Part shown: positions 1-10,640 of the stretch, one piece after another
Layout of the letters: each line of letters opens with the position of its first letter
Numbering within the stretch: the stretch's first letter is position 1
Assembly: GCA_037127255.1 (NCBI GenBank)
Contig: JBANSL010000013.1
Location: forward strand, 28,305,688-28,369,687
Direction: 5' to 3'
Origin: Persicaria tinctoria
Lineage: Eukaryota > Streptophyta > Magnoliopsida > Caryophyllales > Polygonaceae
DNA length: 64,000 nucleotides
Made by a program: the position numbers and the translations under genes
The notes under the pieces: generated by a model
Seen by the model: the letters and a program-made list of their open reading frames with translations, nothing else
What the model was told of the DNA's origin: nothing
Databases searched by the model: none

Positions 1-142
1 CAACACGCCCCCTCAAGTGCAACCCGCTTGGATCGGGTTGACACTTGAACAATTTTCGGTATTTGGTTTTTTTTTTTTACGACGGGGTTCGGCATCTGAA
101 TCGCCTGCCCCGAAGCCAGGAAAATCGACTCGACTCAGACCT

Positions 143-154
143 GCTCTGATACCA
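143..154 (-). other. Primer binding site, initiator tRNA-Met type (TRIM)
   Basis: The minus-strand sequence TGGTATCAGAGC directly abuts the LTR end. It is the standard plant retroelement primer binding site complementary to the 3' end of initiator tRNA-Met. Confidence 0.8.
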
Positions 155-350
155 TGTGAGAATCCGAGAATCCCGAGTCGGGTCGTATCAAATCGGGAGT
201 CGTGTCGGGTTTATTTTATTTTTGGTTATAAGGTCGAGATCCACCACTTTACACAAAAGCTTAAGCCAATGTGTAGGGGCTTCTCCCAACCTTATATTTT
301 GGTTTGTTATACCACCCACAATCAATGTGGGATGGCTATTTATCCCAACA
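155..350 (-). repeat. 5' LTR of the TRIM element
   Basis: A 196-bp LTR bounded by TG and CA (minus-strand sense). Its outer end TGTTG matches the five bases at window positions 5-1, which follow the purine tract as the start of the other LTR should. Confidence 0.65.
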
Positions 351-1328
351 GTTTTTGAAAACCTGGTTGGATTAATATTGTATTTTAATTTTAATAAAAA
401 AATATGTCAAAAATAAAACAACTCGTACTCTTAAACAAATGGAGTAGTTTATTAATGGTTTCTATTTTTTTAAAAGAAGAGTGTATGAATCGATGTACTG
501 CATGTAGCTTATAGTGGCTATTTTTGTTTTGAAAAAGAAATAATTCAAAATCTCAGACGTCAACCGAAGTATGAGAAAATGAGAGGCTGAAAAAACGGGA
601 GATGGACTAACCGTCATGATACAATCAAATAAAAGAAAAATATAAAAAAAACCGAATACAAAGGTCGCAATGAAGATGACCAGCGACGAGGCAGACGAAG
701 GACACCGGGTGAAGACTGCGGATGCCGAGAACATGGGAAAGTCATAGGACATACATGACATCTCGACGCCGGGGAGACAGAGGTAGAAACCCAATATCGA
801 AAAGGCATCTCCGGGGAAGTGTGGATCAACGACGTTCCCCCCACCTAGATGAGAGATCTTCGAGAATCACGAGCACTTCCACGGTCAACTTGAACAACAG
901 GGCGCCCAAAACTGCAACTTCATCCAGAAACTAAACGAAGTCGCACCCAATAAAAGACTCCATCCAACTGGAAAAAAAACCCAAGACCAAAGGAAACGGA
1001 TAAAAAGGTTAAAAGAAAGTGATCCAGAGGAGAGGATAGATGATTATAGGACATAATTTAATTATTCTTGTTGGTATAATTTATTCTAGTTGGTAGTAGA
1101 AAATAGAAGTATAGGTTTTTAATAAAGATTAGAAATCTCATTACAACCCACCACCCTTGGGTCCAAAGGAACCCGAACTTGGGCCCCAAGACCAAGAGCC
1201 CGAGCCCAAGGAATAGAGAAGTGAGCAGATGGTTGTGCAGGCCAGAGGCCAAGCAAAATCGACGGAGTTGTGTCATTACTGTGTCCTTGATGATATTTTT
1301 ACCATATACTCCAATAATTCCCTTGATT
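351..1328. other. Intergenic, no gene recognised
   Basis: The stretch is AT-rich at its ends, with a more GC-balanced part at about 660-960. Short open frames exist on both strands there, but none shows a recognisable domain, a good start context or continuity. It may be a decayed gene or transposon fragment; nothing firmer can be said. Confidence 0.4.
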
Positions 1329-1340
1329 CACACACACACA

Positions 1341-1376
<36 letters not shown>

Positions 1377-1450
1377 CACACACACGCACACACGCACACA
1401 TGCTCGCACGCACGCACGCGCACACACACACGCACACACACACACACACA
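1329..1450. repeat. Compound (CA)n/(CGCA)n microsatellite
   Basis: About 120 bp of CA dinucleotides alternating with CGCA tetranucleotide runs. Alternating purine-pyrimidine sequence of this kind can adopt Z-DNA. The Thr-His-Ala-Arg repeats in its translations are by-products of the repeat. Confidence 0.97.
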
Positions 1451-1496
1451 AATCTAAGGTCAATTAGCGAACGATACTGTTTTCAATATTTGTTTC

Positions 1497-2585
1497 GGTA
1501 AATGTACCCTTCAAGTTTTTATTTTGTTAATTATACTTTTTTTTTCTCTAAGGTCAATTTTGCCCATGTTTTAACAATTTATTCAATCATGTATATTGTA
1601 ACCACAAATTTTTTCCCTTTCACCAAATCTTTTCAATTACAATTTGTGAAATCAAATTATGGTTTCGATCAGTAAAACAATAACTTGTCAATTTGTATCT
1701 ACAAAGATAGTACATATCTATTATTTTAATTATTTTTTTAGGTCGGCAAATTTTTAAAAGATTTTTTTTGGATGAGTCGACGTTTTTTTTTTTTTGAATA
1801 AATCGGTGTTAAGGGGACGGGTTTTATCATGTGGTTACAATAATTGCTTCATATGGATGATTTCATGTAACTCAAAGTCCAGCAGTCAATTGTGGTTACA
1901 ATCTAATAATTCTCTCATTACAGGAATTCACTCATTATAGGAATTCGATGATTAGCCAGGGCTGGTCGATAGATGATGACTATATATTAAAATAAAGTCG
2001 CTAAAATACGCACTGAAATTACTTAATTACATGAACATTTGGTGACTATAAATATCATTACATATGAATGGTTGTATAATGAAGAATTGAAATTGTATGA
2101 CAATAATGAAATGCAATATTTACATGATACTTTATTCATTATTTTAGAAGAAAATAATTACATAAAATAATGATATTTTAGTGTATTACAAGAATGTTAT
2201 TGTGTTGTATGAATGTATTACATGAATGTTATTGTACTATAAAAATTAGGTACAAGAATTAAATCACATACAATAAATTAGTTAAAATAATGTGATTGTA
2301 TTGATTATAGTAATGCATACAAGAATTAGGGATGGTTACACTAAGTTAACTACAATACAAATTATATGTAAATCAATACGTAGTACCAATACTTTTTCAT
2401 TTTAAAATATAAACAAATCATGTAAACAATCTTATGTATGTCTATTTACTTTTATAATTTTTAAAAAGATAAAAATTCTAGTTCAAGGGTATATAGGTAA
2501 AATCCATCTTAAAAATGTACAATTACTAAAAACAAAAACTCAACAGTATAGTTACAAAAAAAAAACTCAAAATAGGTACATTCCC
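1497..2585. mobile_element. Possible foldback element with diverged terminal inverted repeats
   Basis: The left end (GGTAAATGTACC, then T-rich sequence) resembles the reverse complement of the right end (GGGAATGTACC, then T-rich sequence), and the interior is AT-rich and non-coding. No clear target-site duplication was found, so this is tentative. The rest of the gap up to 2920 holds no recognisable gene. Confidence 0.35.
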
Positions 2586-2920
2586 TCAAATTTTCACTTT
2601 TGTTATTTTTTAATAGAAATTTTGCAAGGTAACATTGTGGTTACTTTGTGATTTTGAACTTGCAAACCACCAATCACCACCACAAAGTCCACTACAGCCA
2701 CTCGGATCCACAAACAAAGGCGCTAACGCTGGAGCTGTCGCCAACACAACCAATTGAAGGGTTTCACTTTCTCCCTTATTTCTCTTCTCGAGTATCACTT
2801 TCTTCTCCCCGAATAGCGTCTCGCTTCTCATTAAGAGTATATCATTAGAGATGGAATAAGTATGGAGTCACCAGTTCAATCTTTCTCTCCTTTGACAACA
2901 ACCTTATTTTTTTGAACTTA

Positions 2921-3742
2921 GGGCATTTTTATCGGGTCTTTTACTGTTTAAGATACTAGCAATTTTAATATTATAAAATTAGAACAGTACGCCTTCCGAT
3001 ACTAGCCCGATACTTTACTAGTAGCGATACCAACCCATTTGCATTCAATGTTGCTCAGGCTAGCTGGAAAGTAATTTGGGCTTTCCTCCCTCTCTCCTGG
3101 ACAAGTGTCGCAACTAGATTGGCCTGCAGGAGGGGATGTCTCATGGATGAAACTTGTCCTTATATCGACGGCAGTGATTTAGAGCTGGAAAATATAGTAG
3201 TTGTTTAACATATTAAAATTAATATTTTCGTAATAAAAATATAAAAAATTAAAAATTTTCACAATATTAGATTCATTTTTATCTACATGTAGACATCAAT
3301 TTTGAATATGTTTGACTATATTTTAAAAATAAAATATTTATCTTTGATTATAAATATGCAAAATATTATCCGAAAAAATTATTTATAATTAACAAAGACT
3401 TTGAAAGAATAAATAATATGAGAAATGAAATATATAATTATTAAAAAAGTATTTGTTAACATGTAGTTCGCACTATTTAATTTATAAATAATATTAATTT
3501 AATAATAATATTTTAATAATAATAATAAATGAATATAATAATATAATCGATAATAGAAATAATTGTTGGAGAGAGATATATTTGTAAATTGAATTGGTAT
3601 GAAAAGATAGGTTTTGGGATATTAGAGATGCTATTGATAAAATGGGGAAAACGAGAATGAGATGCTAGGATGATGTGGCGGAAAAAGAAGAATAAAATAT
3701 TAATATTCCTAGTATCTCTAGTATCCCTTGATAAACATGGCC
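2921..3742. mobile_element. PIF/Harbinger (Tourist-like) non-autonomous element
   Basis: The ends are inverted repeats (GGGCATTTTTATC on the left, GGCCATGTTTATC on the right strand). Both are followed inwards by ATACTAG and ATTTTAATATT-like segments. TTA flanks both sides (2918-2920 and 3743-3745), matching the 3-bp TWA duplication of the PIF/Harbinger superfamily. The 822-bp interior is AT-rich and has no transposase frame, so the element would need a transposase supplied in trans. Confidence 0.65.
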
Positions 3743-3825
3743 TTATCACATGAAGTTCGATTAGAAAAGATTTACCCAATTAAATTATCTTAGATTTTTT
3801 TAATATTATCTTCCCATAACTAATA

Positions 3826-4931
3826 CTCACTCCGTTAATCAAAACTTGACGTTTCACTATTCACGCATGCTTTTTGAGGTGCTAAAAACTATATAAAATA
3901 TTAACATTTTAAATAATTTTTTTAAATAATTTCATACTTATTACAATGACTTTATATATAAAAACAAATGTAGAAAAATGTTAATATTTTATAGGAAAAA
4001 TTGCAAAAAATAGCCTAACCTTTAGGGGTAGTTGCGCTCAATAGCCTGAACTATCAAAAATGCAGAAAATAGCCTCAAGTATTTAACTGGTTGCGGAAAA
4101 TAGCCTCAAGCTACATTAAAATTCAAATAATTACCTTTAAATTCAAATTAATGATAAAAAAAAGTCTTAAGTTGTCATTAAATTCAAATTAATTACAAAC
4201 CTTCTCCAAAACAATTTTTATTTAAAAAAATCATCACTTCTTATATAAAAAAAACGTTACACTTAATTGTTGTTATCTAAACTCATAGCTAAATTAATTA
4301 TAAAAACTATCTCAAACCATATAAATATAATTTAAATTTATTATTCTAAAAAATTAATTAGATTATTTACATATCATTAAAAGTAAATAAATACTTAAGC
4401 TTCTATTTACAATTGATCTAATAACTTCTATTCACAATTACTTAGATTTTTTTTTAAATTTATTTATTTACACAATTTATATGGTATAAGGTAGTTTTTG
4501 CAATTAATTTAATGATGAATTTAGCTAATAATGAATTAGTGAGAACAAAAATTTATGAGAAGTGGTAGATTTTAGGAATAAAAATTATTTAGGCCTTTTT
4601 TATATATAAGAAGTGATGATTTTTTTAAATAAAATATGTTTTGGAGAAGGTTTGTAATTAATTTGAATTTAATGACAACTTAAGACTTTTTTTTATCATT
4701 AATTTGAATTTAAAGGTAATTATTTGAATTTTATTGTAGCTTGAGGCTATTTTCCCCAACCAGTTAAATAATTTAGGCTATTTTCTGCATTTTTTATGGT
4801 TCAGGCTATTAAGCGCAACTACCCCTAAAGGTTAGACTATTTTTTGCAATTTTCCCTATTTTATATAGTTTTTATCATTCTAAAAAAGCTTGCATTAATA
4901 GTAAACGACAAATTTTAATTAACAGATGCAG
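3826..4931. mobile_element. Stowaway-like Tc1/mariner MITE, split by a Mutator element
   Basis: The outer ends pair as inverted repeats. Left CTCACTCCGTTAATCA and right (reverse complement) CTGCATCTGTTAATTA share a longer arm of about 75 bp that includes AAAACTATATAAAAT. TA dinucleotides lie at 3824-3825 and 4932-4933, the duplication typical of Tc1/mariner, and the end resembles the Stowaway CTCCCTCCGT consensus. Removing the inner 863-bp element and its 9-bp duplication leaves about 234 bp, a normal Stowaway size. Confidence 0.75.
3994..4856. mobile_element. Mutator-type foldback element (MULE-MITE) nested in the Stowaway MITE
   Basis: Inverted arms of roughly 230 bp (left from GGAAAAATTGCAAAAAATAG, right from GGGAAAATTGCAAAAAATAG on the other strand) enclose a short AT-rich centre. 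Perfect 9-bp direct repeats TATTTTATA flank it at 3985-3993 and 4857-4865. Long inverted arms with a 9-bp duplication are the signature of Mutator-like elements. There is no coding capacity. Confidence 0.85.
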
Positions 4932-5117
4932 TATTTTATTTGATAGGGATTTTTTCTTATATAAGTTTTTTTAACCTATATGGGAGTTAGAACGACAATA
5001 ATAATAATTGGCAAACTAAACATTTGTTACAAATGTATAACTCAAGAGGCGGAAGATATTTTAGAGGTAAAATACACTGCGCCTCTTGAGTCATACGTAT
5101 GTTCTATTTAAAAAAAA

Positions 5118-5272
5118 TAGAATATGTGGTGTATATAGCAAAAAATATGGTGTAAATATCACTCATTTATTTTTGAACCAATAAAATTAGAATATGTGGT
5201 GTATATAGTAAAAAATATGGTTTTATTTATAAATCTAATTATATTGTAGATTTATATAGTAAAAAATATGGT
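5118..5272 (+). repeat. Short direct repeat, about 70-bp period
   Basis: A segment reading AGAATATGTGGTGTATATAG plus AAAAAATATGGT occurs at 5118-5151 and again at 5188-5221. A partial third copy (ATATAGTAAAAAATATGGT) lies at 5254-5272. Confidence 0.7.
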
Positions 5273-5762
5273 GGAAACTAAATCCCGTAAGGGTTTGGAT
5301 AAATCCCGAAAGGGTCTCTTGGTGCGTCTTTCAAGGATGATTCTCGGTTGCGTCTTGGTTGTTCTTGCTATTCCTATTCTGAAGTTGGGGCTCTGGCGTC
5401 CGGTGTCGGGTTTGACTGGGGTCAAGGTGGTGTGTATCGAGGCGACTCTGTGATACGGAAATTTCCTTGGAGGATCGTCTTCACTGCCCACAAGGACTCC
5501 TGATGTACCGCTGGCTAGCGGTATCACTGTTTGATGGTTCTTGACGTCGGCTCTTAGTCTACGTTGTCCCCAGCAATTTTGGGTTAGGTTCACTCGTTCG
5601 ACTGTTTGCGTGTGCTTTCCATCGTTTGCAATGCACCTTTTTTCTGTTTCGTTTATTGTAAGCTTATACGAATCGCCGTTTGCCGACTTTGTCGGCCTAT
5701 CGAGGTGTCGGGTCTGTCCGACTCTCGAATTATTTCCTAATAAATAAATAATAAAAAAAAAA
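5268..5762 (+). mobile_element. 3' end of a LINE-like retroposon with A-rich tail
   Basis: A more GC-rich non-coding block ends in AATAAATAAATAATA followed by a run of A. Its last 80 bp (CGACTTTGTCGGCCT... to CTCGAATTATTTCCTAATAAA) match a second copy at 19494-19570, which also ends in an A-rich tract, so this is a repeat family with a 3' tail. The layout fits a 5'-truncated LINE or related retroposon. No reverse transcriptase frame is present. A 216-codon open frame on the opposite strand is judged fortuitous. Confidence 0.4.
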
Positions 5763-6401
5763 CCCAACCTACTATCCCTAGTCAATTCGTTTCGCAAAGA
5801 CGGGGAAAAAAAAAAAAGACACATCATAAAGTACCAAAATTGTGCCATCAATTTACCACTATCAAGTTGCAATTGCTTGATAACGAAGCGGCCACCGCAC
5901 AAGGCCCTAAAATAATATCCTAAACATCACTTCATGCGATCCAGTAAGCAATTTGACATTACAATACCAAATTATTCCGAACCCTATTCAAACCATTTGC
6001 CTCAATTTCCTAATCCGGTTTAAAGTGACCTTATTTGCTGGTGGGCATACCCATTTTCATAGTTTACTTCTACATGAATGAATCTTTAAAAGTCTTCGAA
6101 AACACCATTCAACACAAGGTAAAAGTTAAACAACAAACAAGTTTAACATATTACTCATTCATAATTCTCACAAAATACGCTATGAAAAACCCGTTTTGCA
6201 AACTCTTTTCGGCTCTCAAAAAGGAGCAAGGAAGACATCAATGGACTGCTCTAAACAGCACAGGAAAACCCAAAGGCCTCTTCTCTTACTCTCCCTCTCC
6301 ATCACTCGTCACATTACAACCATAAAAGCACTCGAAACTTAACTCATTAGCCTATAATAATACCAATTTACTCATAATTACTCCATATTAGCTACAAAAA
6401 C
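5763..6401. other. Downstream flank and probable 3' UTR of the AP2/ERF gene
   Basis: No gene or repeat was recognised. The part next to 6402 should contain the 3' UTR of the minus-strand AP2/ERF gene. The poly(A) site cannot be fixed by reading. Confidence 0.4.
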
Positions 6402-7238
6402 TTAAGGGCAACATGCTATGTTGAGGGGTTCTTCAATCCAAGCAAGCTCCTCCTTGCTCAGATCGAAATCGAAATCCGGGAGGAACCCAGGCCCCTCACC
6501 GCCATCGAACCCGTAAACGGGTAGATCATCAAACAAGCTGAAGTCTTCAAATACTTGCCCATAGTCATTGATGAACAACGGATCCAGCTCCATCTGCATA
6601 TCAAGCCTTTCCCCAACAGCACCTTGGCACTCAAATTGCTCATCAGTTGATATTAAATCCATCATCTGGCACTCATCCCCGATCTCCAGAAGAGATGGAG
6701 AGGACTGTGACAGCAAACTCTCCGAGATGTCGGATGGGGACGCAATCTGGCCATTCTTAGCAGCAGCAGCAGCAAGAGCATCTAACTCAACCTTCTTGAG
6801 CTGATAAGCTTGAGAGGCTTCTTCAGCTGTATTGTAAGTACCCAGCCAGATTCTAACACCCTTGAGTGGGTCTCTGATCTCAGCCGCCCATTTTCCTGAT
6901 TTCCTTAGCCTCACACCCTTGTACTTCAAATTAGGTGAGCTCCTAGCGGGTTTATTGAAAACCCTCTTCTCGACAGATAGGGTTTCGAGCCCTTTTTTGC
7001 TATTCTTGCAGGAGATCTCAACATTAGCTTGGATGGTTTTCACTGATGGGTAAGGAAGGGGGAGAGTGATCTCTTGGACAAAGCTTTTCTTATGGGTGAT
7101 GTATTCATCGTCAGATGAAGAATCAGTGGCGTACGGGTCATGGCAGATCACCCGAATCTTTCTGCAGGAGTTGGAATTAGCCAGATTCCTCTTCTTGGTT
7201 GGTTTCCTGTAGTATGAATCTCCGCTTATGCGATACAT
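6402..7238 (-). CDS. AP2/ERF transcription factor, cytokinin response factor-like (group VI)
   Basis: An intact 278-residue frame without introns encodes a DNA-binding transcription factor expected in the nucleus. Residues about 25-45 ([20 protein letters not shown]) match the N-terminal CRF/TEH-type motif of group VI ERFs. Residues about 105-154 form the AP2 domain: it keeps the YKGVR start, [10 protein letters not shown], the WLGT turn and the TAEEASQAY helix that contact GCC-box-like DNA. The usual RQRPWG segment reads RLRKSG, a variation that fits the VI-L branch better than classical CRFs. An alanine run follows (about 155-160), and the C terminus is acidic and likely activating. The start is chosen because it opens the conserved N-terminal region and an in-frame alternative would remove it. 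It is the only clearly intact host gene in the window. Family assignment is firm; the subgroup is inference. Confidence 0.93.
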   Translation of the reverse strand: MYRISGDSYYRKPTKKRNLANSNSCRKIRVICHDPYATDSSSDDEYITHKKSFVQEITLPLPYPSVKTIQANVEISCKNSKKGLETLSVEKRVFNKPARSSPNLKYKGVRLRKSGKWAAEIRDPLKGVRIWLGTYNTAEEASQAYQLKKVELDALAAAAAKNGQIASPSDISESLLSQSSPSLLEIGDECQMMDLISTDEQFECQGAVGERLDMQMELDPLFINDYGQVFEDFSLFDDLPVYGFDGGEGPGFLPDFDFDLSKEELAWIEEPLNIACCP

Positions 7239-8050
7239 TTTCCCTTAAAACCCAGAAAGGTGTTTTTGAATTCGAAGGAGAGAGAAGAAATTGTGAAGAT
7301 CAAGGTGATTTTTTGGGTGGGTTTTAAGGGGGGTTATCAGGTTAGGGTTTTTTATCAAGAAAAGGGGAGATGGCGATGAACCGATCTATGTGAAATCCTC
7401 CAAAACACTGTATTCCTGAACAAGTCCTGCAAACCACAAGATTCACAGAGCAAACAATCAGAACCCCCAACTCACAAAAACCCTAAACCCCCAAATTTGG
7501 TGTTCAGAATAAATTGAATTGGAAAAACCCTGGAAATCGAGTAAATAGCAAGCAACCATACCTCCGTGGCCTCAAACGCATCGAAATGGGCGAAGAACAC
7601 AGACGAAGGCCCTGCTGGAAAACACGGGGAGCAACAATTAGCCAGAACTTCAAATCAGAGTTTGCCGACATAAAAATACTCCTCTACAGACGCAGTAGAG
7701 AGAAAGAAACCCCCTTTCTTCCTCTTCTCGTCGTTCTCTCTTCCGTGTTTACTCAGTCAGCTAAACAGGAAGAGAGTATAGAGAGGGGGACAGAAAAGGG
7801 GAAAGAGAAACCATAAAGGTCAGCAGCCGTAACACATATATAGCGATGTAGGAGAAACAAGGGAGAGGAATGAAATCAAGGATCAGGATCAGCCGATTAG
7901 GAATCAATGGCTGTGAAATTTTCTCCGAAACCTAATTCCAAAATAGGACAAAAACATTGGGGCCGGGGCCTGTTGATTGTTCAGTTCGCACAGTGAAAGC
8001 GGAAATTGAAAATGGTTAAAAAAATGGAAGGAGACGGAGCCACTCACGGA
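7239..8050 (-). other. Probable 5' leader of the AP2/ERF gene with candidate introns
   Basis: On the minus strand a good donor (GGAG^GTATGG, intron starting at 7561) and acceptor (TTTGCAG^G, intron ending at 7427) define a 135-bp candidate leader intron. Further upstream a second donor (TTCC^GTGAGT at 8047) and an acceptor near 7614 (TTTTCCAG) could define another. The CT-rich, non-coding character agrees with a plant 5' UTR. Only transcript data can confirm the splicing. Confidence 0.4.
7836..7843 (-). promoter_or_regulatory. Candidate TATA box for the AP2/ERF gene
   Basis: The minus strand reads CTATATAT, followed about 30 bp downstream by pyrimidine-rich sequence (TCTCTTTCCCC) typical of plant start sites. 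If the upstream leader intron (donor at 8047) is real, this box would lie inside that intron and would not be the main promoter. Confidence 0.35.
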
Positions 8051-8433
8051 ATCGCAGTGGCAGGCACAGACACGGAGAACAGAGGAGACAGAAGAAACAG
8101 AGGCTACGACGATTCAACGGAGACGCAAATCTCCATGAGAAATCGGTTTTTGTGAAATGGATTTTTCTTTGTGGGAGAGGATTCCGATGGAACGGAAATT
8201 AAAATGAGAGGAGAAATCAGAAATGATGAATCGGCATTAAAGGTAGTACGTACCTCGGGTCGGGGATAAGTCGTTCGCAGTGTGTCTCCACTCTCCAGTA
8301 GGCAGTATCCACTCCACTGTTGGCACGTCTCTTTTTGTCTTTGCCGTTCACCTTCCCTAAGCGGTCAAATTTGGAATTTAAAATTTGATTTTTTCACTGA
8401 TGAAAATTTGCCATCCCAACGAGTTTAGATTAG
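8051..8433. other. Upstream flank of the AP2/ERF gene
   Basis: No gene, repeat or clear regulatory site was identified. The segment probably holds promoter sequence of the minus-strand AP2/ERF gene. Confidence 0.3.
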
Positions 8434-8739
8434 GGGCTCGTTTGGTTCAATTTGGGAATTGAAATTCTCATGAAGTTATTTCATGAGAATTGAATTTCCA
8501 GGAAGTCTAGATGATTAAATAGGGGAATTGAGAATTTTTAAATAGAAAATGGGGGAATTGCAACTTACTTAGGGAGGAGTAGGTAAGTTAAATTCCTATG
8601 AAATTGAGGAATTGAACTTCCTGGGAATTTAACTTCCTGGGTTTTTCTACGGAAAAAAATTCAACCAAACACATATATTTTAGCTACTTCCTGGATTTTT
8701 GTACTTCCTGGGTTTTTCCATTGCCAACCAAACGAACCC
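8434..8739. mobile_element. MITE with GGG(C/T)TCGTTTGG ends
   Basis: A 306-bp element begins GGGCTCGTTTGGTT and ends, on the other strand, GGGTTCGTTTGGTT. It is flanked by TAG at 8431-8433 and 8740-8742. The interior contains repeated, partly complementary segments around GGAATTGAATTTCC and ACTTCCTGG. Short terminal inverted repeats and a 3-bp duplication suggest a PIF/Harbinger-type MITE. There is no coding capacity. Confidence 0.65.
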
Positions 8740-8850
8740 TAGGTTGGATAAAAGCAACCCAAACAGCTGTGTTAAAATAGAAAAAATAGGAATTTTAGAG
8801 AAAAGAAAACCTCTTTTTACACCTAACAGATTTTGCAAAGACATTAAAAT

Positions 8851-9704
8851 TAGGGTGGCTCAACGGGCCAAGCCCAAAACTAACCGACCCGACCCAAACG
8901 GGTCGGGCCAAAACCGACGGCCCGATTTTTTGGGAGGGGAGGCCCGAAGCCCGAACCGAAGACCGAATATTCGGCTACGGTTTTTTCGGTTTTTGGCCCG
9001 AAAAAACCGAAATATAAATCCTAAATTTCTCATATCTCACAAATTGAAGTAGATGTCTAAATACCTAAACTTCTCATGAACTCTAAATTTGTAAAAGCCT
9101 CACAACAATCACAAATTGATTTACAAATCCAAAATTACAACTATAATAGAACAATCAATAAGATTAACACAAAGAAAATGTTAAATTCTCCAAATAAAAA
9201 AAACGAAATCGAACCACCATTGTTAAACTACTTGGCTGCTGCAATCGTGGTTGCTGCTGCTGCTTCATGACTGAGGTCGTGAAGACTGAGGCGGTTGCGT
9301 GCGGGAGAGGGAGGACAAGGCAACGCCGGTTGCGAGAGAGGGAGGCAGCGATGAGAGAACTGAGCGAGGGAGGCGGCTGCGAGAAAGGGAGAACTGAGCG
9401 AGAGAGGGAGGCGGCGATAGGAGAACTGAGTGAGGGAGAAGCTACGCGTCTTCTGACCGCTTCACTTCCAAGTTCCAACTAAAGAAAACTAGGGTTTTTA
9501 AAAAAAAAAAAAAAAAAAAAGGAAACGGTTTTTTCGAGCCGAAACCGAAAATTTCGGTTCAGTTATGGTTATCGGCCCGAAACCGAATTTCAGATTTTCA
9601 AGGATCGAAGCTCGAACCGTTACATATCGGGCCGGCCCGAAACTGAGTTTTTCGGTTCGGTTATGGGTCGGTTTTCAAGCCGGGTCACATTCTAAGCAAC
9701 CCTA
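8851..9704. mobile_element. Non-autonomous hAT (Ac-like) element
   Basis: The ends are TAGGGTGGCTCA and, on the other strand, TAGGGTTGCTTA. The flanks are ATTAAAAT (8843-8850) and ATCAAAAT (9705-9712), an 8-bp duplication with one mismatch as expected for hAT. The subterminal regions are rich in repeated CGG/CCG words (CGGGTCGG, GGCCCGAAACCGAA), the kind of clustered motif hAT transposases bind. The 854-bp length has no transposase frame. Confidence 0.8.
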
Positions 9705-10079
9705 ATCAAAATAGAGAAAGGGATGAAAAGTGATGAAAAATCTGTAAATTTGTGGGAAGAAATTTTATCATTAAAATTGAATGTGCACTAATTGCTGCAA
9801 CTTCTTCTTCTCTGCTGTAGGTTTGTTTCCAGGTAAATTGTCGACACCCAAAGTCCAAATATCCTCTGCGATTTCTGAGTTTTCCCTCTACCGAAGGTAT
9901 GTGATTTCGATTTATGATTTTGATTTCTTGTTGTATGCGATTTCTAAAGCACCATTGCTTCTTCTCATATGCGATCTGATTGTGTAGGTTGCCTTCAATT
10001 TCTAATTTTGATTTCTGGGCTGCGTTTTTTAGATTTTGATTTTTAGATTTCTGATTTCGATTTTTAGGGCTGATCTGAT

Positions 10080-10640
10080 TTCGTTTTTGGGGTTGTTCGA
10101 GTGCGTCTAATCTGATTTCTTATTGATCTAATTGCGATTGGTGTGATATGGTTTCATCTGATCTGATTTCGTTTGATCTCCAAACTAGTACTGTGTTTAT
10201 AGGGCTGTTCGAGTGCGTTTTTAGGGTTGCGTTTGCTGTCCTTGCTGCGTTTTTAGGGTTGTTCGAGTGCTATCATTGCTGCGTTTTTAGGGCTATTTGA
10301 GTGTTGTTATTGCTGCGTTTTCTGCTGTCATGGGATTTTGTTGCTGTCATTGCTGCTTTTACTGCTGTAATGAACATATTTTATTTTAGTAATGTGCCAT
10401 TGCTGCATTTGCTGCTCTTATTGCTCGTTTTGGGGCTGCTGTCATTACTGTATCAAAGAACTATGAATATATTTTGTTGGAATCTGATTTCTTGTTGCTA
10501 TCGAATCTGATTTGTAGTTGTTGTTCGAGTGTCCTTACTTACGAATTTTTTCATTTGTAGATGAATTTAACGGAGCTCCTTACTTACGAATCTGATTTGT
10601 AGTTGCTATCGAATCTGATTTTTTCGTTTGCTGCTCGCAT
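10080..10640. repeat. Degenerate tandem repeat around TGCTGCGTTTTTAGGG
   Basis: Words such as TGCTGCGTTTTTAGGG, GTTCGAGTG, GCTGTCATTGC and ATCTGATTTC recur many times with variable spacing. The region 9705-11019 otherwise shows no coding potential. The style (repeated TGATTTCGATTT) is reminiscent of transcribed plant leader or intron DNA, but no gene can be attached. Confidence 0.5.

Larger units (their letters stand above)
1..350 (-). mobile_element. TRIM-type mini LTR retrotransposon, cut by the window start
   Basis: Read on the minus strand the order is LTR (350 to 155), primer binding site (154 to 143), a short non-coding interior, a purine tract (about 17 to 6) and the first 5 bases (TGTTG) of a second LTR that runs off the window. 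The LTR begins TGTTGG and ends CTCACA, so it has the usual TG...CA ends. The interior between the LTRs is only about 149 bp and cannot encode anything. This is the diagnostic layout of a terminal-repeat retrotransposon in miniature, moved in trans by proteins of another element. No 5S rRNA-like segment was seen, so it does not look like Cassandra. The second LTR cannot be verified beyond 5 bases. Confidence 0.72.

Noticed and set aside
462..960. Possible host membrane-protein fragment on the minus strand
   Set aside because: Hydrophobic stretches occur in different frames with stops between them and no family could be recognised.
1179..1501. Thr-His-Ala-Arg-rich open frames
   Set aside because: Direct translation of the CA/CGCA microsatellite.
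5252..5902. 216-codon open frame on the minus strand
   Set aside because: It runs antisense across the retroposon 3' end and A tract, has no domain and odd composition, and overlaps a repeat shared with 19494-19570.
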